From an uncultured bacterium (GTDB lineage Bacteria; Bacillota; Clostridia; Lachnospirales; Lachnospiraceae), in assembly GCA_905214875.1 (NCBI GenBank), contig CAJMNR010000069.1:1-11393 (forward strand): 11,393 nucleotides of DNA, given 5' to 3'. Below the pieces are notes generated by a model. It was not told the origin of the DNA. It did no database searches and saw only the letters and a program-made list of their open reading frames with translations. Of the stretch, positions 6,693-11,393 are shown in pieces. The first letter of the stretch is position 1. Every line of letters starts with the position of its first letter. The position numbers and the translations under genes were made by a program.

Positions 6693-6714
6693 TAAGAATT
6701 TATTTAGAATTTAG
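6693..6714. promoter_or_regulatory. Tandem 11-bp direct repeats, candidate response-regulator site
   Basis: TAAGAATTTAT (6693-6703) and TTAGAATTTAG (6704-6714) match at 9 of 11 positions with exactly one helical turn between them. OmpR/PhoB regulators typically bind such head-to-tail sites upstream of the promoter. The region is very AT-rich, so chance remains possible. Confidence 0.35.
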
Positions 6715-6724
6715 TCATTACCAC

Positions 6725-6756
6725 GTAAGAAAGCTTTCGTACACTTACACTATAAA
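6725..6756 (+). promoter_or_regulatory. Candidate promoter of the ABC operon with an overlapping palindrome
   Basis: TATAAA (6751-6756) is a reasonable -10 about 29 bp before the permease start. The expected -35 position has no TTGACA-like sequence. It is instead covered by the 18-bp palindrome GTAAGAAAGCTTTCGTAC (6725-6742, one mismatched pair, core GAAAGCTTTC). A weak -35 beneath a palindrome suggests an activator-dependent promoter. Confidence 0.45.
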
Positions 6757-6784
6757 ATAAAAACTCCATGAAAGGATGAACTGC

Positions 6785-9085
6785 ATGTGGATTAAAAAGT
6801 TAAAAAAGAAGAAAATACACTTCTTAGTCATCGGCATCATACTTGGATTTGCAGCAATGATTCTCACCGCCTGTCTAAGCTTTAGTAACGAAGTCGACGA
6901 ATACATTGACAAACAGTATGACCAAAAGGATAATGCCTGCCTAATGCTCTATGTTACAAAAGGTACGACGGATTACCTGGCTGAAAAATTAGAAAACCGA
7001 ACAGATATCAAAAGCTATCGGTCCTATCGCTGTTTTCCAATTGAGAAAACACCCGTTACCCACAAGGAAACTTTAGTAAAGGACTATATCAATCCTTTCT
7101 ATGCCATCATAATCGATGATTATAGTACGCTCCCATTTAAGCTTACCAAAGTCAAAGGGGATATCACTTCAAATGCTCCTAAAAAAGGAGAAGCCTGGGT
7201 ACAAAATATCGTCGCAGAACAGCATGACATCAACGTATCTGATCTATTTACAAGCAACGGCTCTTCCTTAACGGTTACCACCCTTGTAAATGACACACGA
7301 AAGCCAGTTTCCATGACAACGGGCGCCTGTATGTTTATCTCAAAAGAAGACGCTCCACTGTTTTCTAATGAAAAGGAATTAGAACTGCTAAGCATTTACT
7401 CTGACACCAATCCAAACGAGCTAATGTCCTGGGTAAAAGATCAATATACAAACACCTATTATTCGCTAAGCTATGACAATCTTTCAGATATGAAGACTAA
7501 GGCCACTTTGATGACAAACCTCATATCCAAACTAGGCTCTGTCTGTGCAGTATTTATGTTCCTTGTGACGCTTGTAATTATCATATTCTTCATTAGAAAT
7601 ACGATACTCAACGAATTAAATTCCATTGGTATTTACAAATCAGTTGGATTTTCAACCTTTAAAATCATGGGATTTTACGAAATCCCCTATGCCATCGTGG
7701 GATTATTCTCCTTAACAGTTGGCGCTTTCTTTGGTCTACCGCTTTCGTCATTTATCGGACAGATCATTATGAAATATGTTGGCGAATACAAGTTAACGAA
7801 TCACTCCTATTTTTTAGTAGTTGCCGTCATTTGTATAACCTTTAGTATTTTACTGTTTACAGTCTTTTTGGGATTGCTTCGAATCCGAAAAATCTCCCCG
7901 GTAGACGCAATTTTAGCTGGGAAGAAATCCACCAAGTCAAAACTGAAAAAGTCACTTATTAAGAATGCACATAGCTCATGCTCCATGGCAATTAACGATA
8001 TCTTCAAATACAAAGGACGATCCGTCTTGATTGTTACCGTAGTCACGTTGACACTCTATATTGCCATACTGCTACTTAACATGTGTCTTAGTTTTGACCG
8101 TATGGAGAAAAATGCTCCTGGCTGGGTCTGTATGCCTGGAAGTGACTGTTTCGTAAGTCTTGATCAAAAAGCCGTAAGCCGTAAGCTTCTTGACTATATT
8201 GATTCTAGCACTTATGTAGAAAGCAAAGTGTCCGGCTGTCTAATGGGGACATTTAAAGTAGTGTCTAAAGATACCGCCATCGACTTGACCAATGCAACCA
8301 TCATGAGTCTGGATACTTATGATAACGAAAAGACTGATATTACCTATACCAACGGACGTCCTCCGAAAAATCCAGAAGAAATCGCCATAGATAAACTTAC
8401 CCTTACCAATACCTCTTACCGTCTTGGCGATCATATCACCCTTATCATCGAAGGTACCGAGCGGACATTTATGATTACCGGAATCTTTGACTCCATGATG
8501 GCACCATCCATATGTTTCACCAACGATGCCCTTACATTTCTTTCAGAAGAACAGTATCACACTCTTGTCGGTGTAAACTTAAAGAATCCTATGGACCTAG
8601 ACACATTTACAACTGACATAAAGCAAGCTTTTTCTGATGCAAATGTTACGACGATGAAGGATATGGTCGACAATATCAAAGTTTCCGTTATGCAGATCAT
8701 GATTCCTGTTACCATCATTATAATCGTCATCTTCTTTAGCTTCACACTGCTAAATATCATTAATATCATTTTGATGAACAATGCAGAGCAGCGTAGGAAC
8801 TTCGGAATCATGAAGTCTTTTGGCTTTACTACTGGATATATCATTCGACGAAATGTTATTAGAATCTCGCTGCTTTCCGCGATTGGAATCGCATTTGCAT
8901 TTGTATTAAATGAGCTCTTTAATACGCGTCTGTTCTCAGCCGTATTGGGGGTAAATGCCTACAAGACAGAACCGCTAGAGACCATCCTACTCCTTTGTTC
9001 AAGCATCATAACCATTACAGTCTTAGCCATCCTGTTCAGCCTGCCAATCCGTAAGACATCGCCGAAAGAGCTTATGGAAGAATAA
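6785..9085 (+). CDS. FtsX-type ABC transporter permease with two extracellular domains
   Basis: Membrane subunit of 766 residues from the ATG at 6785, which has AGGA 8 nt upstream. An in-frame ATG at 6776 directly abuts that site and is less likely. Two FtsX-like halves can be read. Half one has a segment at about 11-33, an extracellular domain (34-247), then segments near 252-271, 301-324 and 342-364. Half two has a segment at 413-437, an extracellular domain (438-632), then segments near 638-664, 694-710 and 732-754. Typical cytoplasmic coupling sequences appear twice (YKSVGFST and MKSFGFTT), as do SPVDAIL and SPKELMEE at the segment ends. The layout fits lipid- or peptide-handling FtsX/MacB-type transporters rather than the ten-segment BceB with one large loop. 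Substrate unknown. The ATPase follows after 20 bp. Confidence 0.9.
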   Translation: MWIKKLKKKKIHFLVIGIILGFAAMILTACLSFSNEVDEYIDKQYDQKDNACLMLYVTKGTTDYLAEKLENRTDIKSYRSYRCFPIEKTPVTHKETLVKDYINPFYAIIIDDYSTLPFKLTKVKGDITSNAPKKGEAWVQNIVAEQHDINVSDLFTSNGSSLTVTTLVNDTRKPVSMTTGACMFISKEDAPLFSNEKELELLSIYSDTNPNELMSWVKDQYTNTYYSLSYDNLSDMKTKATLMTNLISKLGSVCAVFMFLVTLVIIIFFIRNTILNELNSIGIYKSVGFSTFKIMGFYEIPYAIVGLFSLTVGAFFGLPLSSFIGQIIMKYVGEYKLTNHSYFLVVAVICITFSILLFTVFLGLLRIRKISPVDAILAGKKSTKSKLKKSLIKNAHSSCSMAINDIFKYKGRSVLIVTVVTLTLYIAILLLNMCLSFDRMEKNAPGWVCMPGSDCFVSLDQKAVSRKLLDYIDSSTYVESKVSGCLMGTFKVVSKDTAIDLTNATIMSLDTYDNEKTDITYTNGRPPKNPEEIAIDKLTLTNTSYRLGDHITLIIEGTERTFMITGIFDSMMAPSICFTNDALTFLSEEQYHTLVGVNLKNPMDLDTFTTDIKQAFSDANVTTMKDMVDNIKVSVMQIMIPVTIIIIVIFFSFTLLNIINIILMNNAEQRRNFGIMKSFGFTTGYIIRRNVIRISLLSAIGIAFAFVLNELFNTRLFSAVLGVNAYKTEPLETILLLCSSIITITVLAILFSLPIRKTSPKELMEE

Positions 9086-9105
9086 TAGAAAGAGGGAATT
9101 AAGTT

Positions 9106-9873
9106 ATGGAAAATCAATCAAAACCAATTATTATAAAGACCGAAAACTTATGCAAATCATTTATCTTAGGGAAAAATGGTATCAACGTCCTAAAGAATAT
9201 CGATTTAGAAATATATGAGGGAGACTTCACTGTCATCATGGGAAGTAGCGGATGCGGGAAATCCACTCTCCTTTATTCCATCAGTTCCATGGACCGTCCT
9301 ACAAGCGGCTTAGTCACCCTTCTCGGTGAAGACATTACATCGATGAGCGAAAAACAGCTTACCATGTTTCGTAAATCCAAAATCTCCTTTGTCTTTCAGA
9401 GTATGAACCTGTTAAATGATCTGACTGCCTTTGAAAATATCGCGTATATTGGTTACAATACCGCACCAAAAGAAGAAGTAAACAAGCACACGCTTAAACT
9501 GTTAGAGGAATTTGGCCTGGCAGACCAAAAGGATAAATATCCAAGCGAATTGTCTGGCGGGCAACAACAGCGAATCGCCATCTGTCGAGCACTTATTTCC
9601 AATGCCAAAATCATATTCGGTGATGAGCCAACCGGTGCGCTTAACTCTTCCTCCGGTAGACAGGTATTGGACAGCTTGACTGACCTTAACCGTTCTGGCC
9701 AATCCATCGTTATGGTTACCCATGATTTAAAGGCTGCCATTAGAGCAAGCCGACTGCTTTATATGGCTGACGGGCGTATCCTTTCTGAATTAAAGTTAGG
9801 AAGCTATGACAAAGAACAGGAAGAGGTACGAAAAGCCTCCGTGTATGAGTTCTTAAAGCAACAAGGCTGGTAA
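9106..9873 (+). CDS. ABC transporter ATP-binding protein (MacB/LolD/SalX type)
   Basis: Cytoplasmic ATPase of 255 residues that should power the permease encoded just upstream. All motifs are intact: Walker A GSSGCGKST (46-54), Q-loop Gln98, signature LSGGQQQR (149-156), Walker B IIFGDE with catalytic Glu174, and switch His206 (VTHD). The VFQSMNLL and DEPTGALN contexts are typical of the FtsX-partnered class. The short acidic C-terminal tail after residue 230 is also common in Bce/Sal-type ATPases. The ATG has AGAGGG 9 nt upstream. Its stop lies 6 bp from the stop of the convergent kinase gene, with no terminator between. Confidence 0.95.
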   Translation: MENQSKPIIIKTENLCKSFILGKNGINVLKNIDLEIYEGDFTVIMGSSGCGKSTLLYSISSMDRPTSGLVTLLGEDITSMSEKQLTMFRKSKISFVFQSMNLLNDLTAFENIAYIGYNTAPKEEVNKHTLKLLEEFGLADQKDKYPSELSGGQQQRIAICRALISNAKIIFGDEPTGALNSSSGRQVLDSLTDLNRSGQSIVMVTHDLKAAIRASRLLYMADGRILSELKLGSYDKEQEEVRKASVYEFLKQQGW

Positions 9874-9879
9874 ATTTGA

Positions 9880-11220
9880 TTAAATGGGAAGACAAATTCG
9901 CATCTTGGTCCACTTATTCTTCACACTGTCGCACTCAATCTTTCCTTGATGCTCACCCACAATATACTTGACGATCGAAAGTCCCAGACCAGAGCCTGGA
10001 ACGTTTAGCGTACGCGCTTTCTCACTACGATAGAATTCGTCAAAGATCACGGGCAGATCAATGGGGTCAATTCCGACCCCGGTATCCTCCACCGTGATAT
10101 AAAACATTTTCCTATTTGATTCAAACTCTACACGAATGCCGCCTTCCTTCGTATACTTCATAGAATTTGAAATCAGATTATGAATCGCCTGCTTCATTCT
10201 TTGCCCATCGATGTTTAATATAATATTCGGTATGTCATTATACGAAAATGACAGTCCTTTCTTTACTACATCGGATTTAATTTCTTCCATGAGCGCACCA
10301 AAATACTCCTTGGCATAGACTTCCTTCTTCGTAATGCTAAGTTCATGCATCTGCGCCTTGGAATGTTCCAAGATGTCATCAATCAGCTTATTTAGCATCT
10401 TGATTTTATTTAAAATAATTGTCGTATACTCTTTTTGGCGCTCTCCAGAAACGATTCCTGCATGAATCCCTTCCACATAGCATGAGATAATGGCAATCGG
10501 TGTCCGAAGATCATGAGAAATATACGCAAGCAGCATCTTTTCCTTTTTCTTCAACTTTGCCTCTTTATTTCTTGCAAATAATAGTTCTTCCCGCAACGCC
10601 TCAAAGTCATGGCAAAGAGTACCGATTTCCCCGTCATAATCATAGTTTAATTTTTGATCTAATACGCCTTCTCGAATTTGATCGGTAAGTGTATGAATTT
10701 TATCAATTGGCACAAGAATATCCTGTGCTATCATTTTGGCAAGAAAGAACACAAGCACAATAAGTACCAATAAGAGTATCCAAACGGCAAAATAAACGCC
10801 GTAATCCGTTTGTCTGAGCATTTCTAATGGTACCGATACATAAATGGTCCCTACCTGCCTTTCTTCTCTTATATACGGAACGGAATACACAAACTCGTCC
10901 GCATTGGTCTTTCCTAGGGAGGAACCAGAAATTAAGTTTAATCCAATATCCGTTCCAACCAGATATCGTTGGTCATTGGATTTAATAACCTTTCCTCTCG
11001 TATCGATTACACAATACGAATAAGGTTCCAGTTCATCAAACTTCCCTTCATTTGCCTGATATACTGCATTATGTAATAATACCGAACATGTTCCATACTG
11101 GTCATTTAGCTCACTTCTTTTTTGTAAGCTACCATAAAGCAACGCCACAAAGCATATCCCTGTGACTACAATTCCTGCTATATATAAGTAAACCTTCCGT
11201 TTCACTGTTAACTTTCCCAT
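9880..11220 (-). CDS. Sensor histidine kinase with an extracellular Cache-like sensor domain
   Basis: Membrane kinase of 446 residues. It has a segment at about 10-31, an extracellular domain (32-140) whose centre (VIDTRGKVIKSN, 71-82, and a later VGTIYVSVP strand) looks like a single Cache/PAS-type fold, a second segment (141-163), HAMP (about 164-215) and HisKA with His236 in SHDLRTP. The catalytic domain has N box HNLISNSMKYT (347-357), G1 DTGVGI (379-384), F box FDEFYR (393-398) and G2 GSGLGLSI (409-416). It should phosphorylate the regulator encoded upstream; the genes overlap by 13 bp, implying translational coupling. GGGGAG precedes the ATG. The sizeable sensor domain differs from BceS-type kinases, which lack one and sense through the transporter, so direct ligand sensing is plausible. 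Confidence 0.95.
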   Translation of the reverse strand: MGKLTVKRKVYLYIAGIVVTGICFVALLYGSLQKRSELNDQYGTCSVLLHNAVYQANEGKFDELEPYSYCVIDTRGKVIKSNDQRYLVGTDIGLNLISGSSLGKTNADEFVYSVPYIREERQVGTIYVSVPLEMLRQTDYGVYFAVWILLLVLIVLVFFLAKMIAQDILVPIDKIHTLTDQIREGVLDQKLNYDYDGEIGTLCHDFEALREELLFARNKEAKLKKKEKMLLAYISHDLRTPIAIISCYVEGIHAGIVSGERQKEYTTIILNKIKMLNKLIDDILEHSKAQMHELSITKKEVYAKEYFGALMEEIKSDVVKKGLSFSYNDIPNIILNIDGQRMKQAIHNLISNSMKYTKEGGIRVEFESNRKMFYITVEDTGVGIDPIDLPVIFDEFYRSEKARTLNVPGSGLGLSIVKYIVGEHQGKIECDSVKNKWTKMRICLPI

Positions 11221-11393
11221 TTATAACCGACTCCCCATACCGTCTTGATTACATCAAACTTCTCCCGCATCAGCTTCTCTCTGATTCTTCCTATATATAC
11301 TGCAATCGTATTCTCATCAATAAACTCATTATATCCCCATACTTGGTCCATAAGCTGTTGTTTTGAAAATACCTGTCCTGGTGAATCTGATAG
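11208..11393 (-). CDS. OmpR/PhoB-family response regulator (partial, C-terminal DNA-binding end)
   Basis: The last 61 residues and stop of a winged-helix response regulator running off the right edge; the receiver domain is outside the window. The visible part has the OmpR/PhoB pattern: FSKQQLMDQVWG, then the recognition helix with ENTIAVYIGRIREKL, then the wing hairpin IKTVWGVGYKW. It overlaps the kinase start by 13 bp (TAA at 11210-11208, kinase ATG at 11220), so the two are one operon. It probably binds repeats such as those at 6693-6714 or 6725-6742 upstream of the ABC genes, although this is inference from proximity. Confidence 0.93.
   Translation of the reverse strand, partial: LSDSPGQVFSKQQLMDQVWGYNEFIDENTIAVYIGRIREKLMREKFDVIKTVWGVGYKWES

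Noticed and set aside
6776..6784. An upstream ATG adding three residues to the permease
   Set aside because: It directly abuts AAAGG, leaving no spacing, whereas the ATG at 6785 is correctly spaced.
6863..6883. Lipobox-like LTAC near the end of the first permease membrane segment
   Set aside because: FtsX permeases keep this segment as a membrane anchor; cleavage there would remove the first helix. The match is most likely coincidental.
6785..9873. Calling the transporter BceAB (antimicrobial peptide detoxification)
   Set aside because: The permease has two extracellular domains and about eight membrane segments, not the BceB layout, and the linked kinase has a large sensor domain unlike BceS.

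Overview
The window looks like chromosomal sequence from a low-GC, Gram-positive anaerobe, most likely a Clostridia member close to the Lachnospiraceae. The evidence is AT-rich codon use, strong GGAGG-type ribosome binding sites, a DUF2225 protein, an ECF vitamin transporter S subunit encoded without its own energising module, a GH13 lipoprotein, and a BceAB/SalXY-like FtsX-type ABC transporter next to an OmpR-type two-component system. I see no tRNA, rRNA, CRISPR, phage or transposase gene. No gene-free stretch exceeds about 270 bases.

Layout from left to right. (1) 1-1885, minus strand: dapF (meso-diaminopimelate formation) followed by murE, which is cut by the left edge. The pair makes meso-DAP and attaches the third residue of the peptidoglycan stem. 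An exact 19-bp palindrome sits in the dapF promoter region. (2) 2003-3678, minus strand: a secreted GH13 alpha-amylase-family lipoprotein with its own terminator. (3) 3760-3915: a highly structured gap holding a roughly 121-bp foldback element that can form a three-way junction, abutting a bidirectional terminator. (4) 3948-5638, minus strand: a two-gene operon of an ECF S component and a fold-type I aminotransferase. The aminotransferase resembles pyridoxamine-pyruvate aminotransferase, so the pair may be a vitamin B6 (pyridoxamine) uptake and salvage module. (5) 5823-6563, minus strand: a DUF2225 zinc-ribbon protein with a TTG start, closed by a bidirectional terminator. (6) 6785-9873, plus strand: an FtsX-type ABC permease and its ATPase. 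(7) 9880-11393, minus strand: a sensor histidine kinase translationally coupled to an OmpR/PhoB response regulator that is cut by the right edge. This pair converges on the ABC genes with only 6 bp between stop codons.

How the parts work together. Regions 6 and 7 probably form one signalling and transport unit, in which the kinase and regulator would control the ABC operon through repeats seen upstream of the permease. Region 4 is the most interesting metabolic hypothesis, and region 3 is the least explained DNA. All functional assignments come from reading motifs; no database search was possible.
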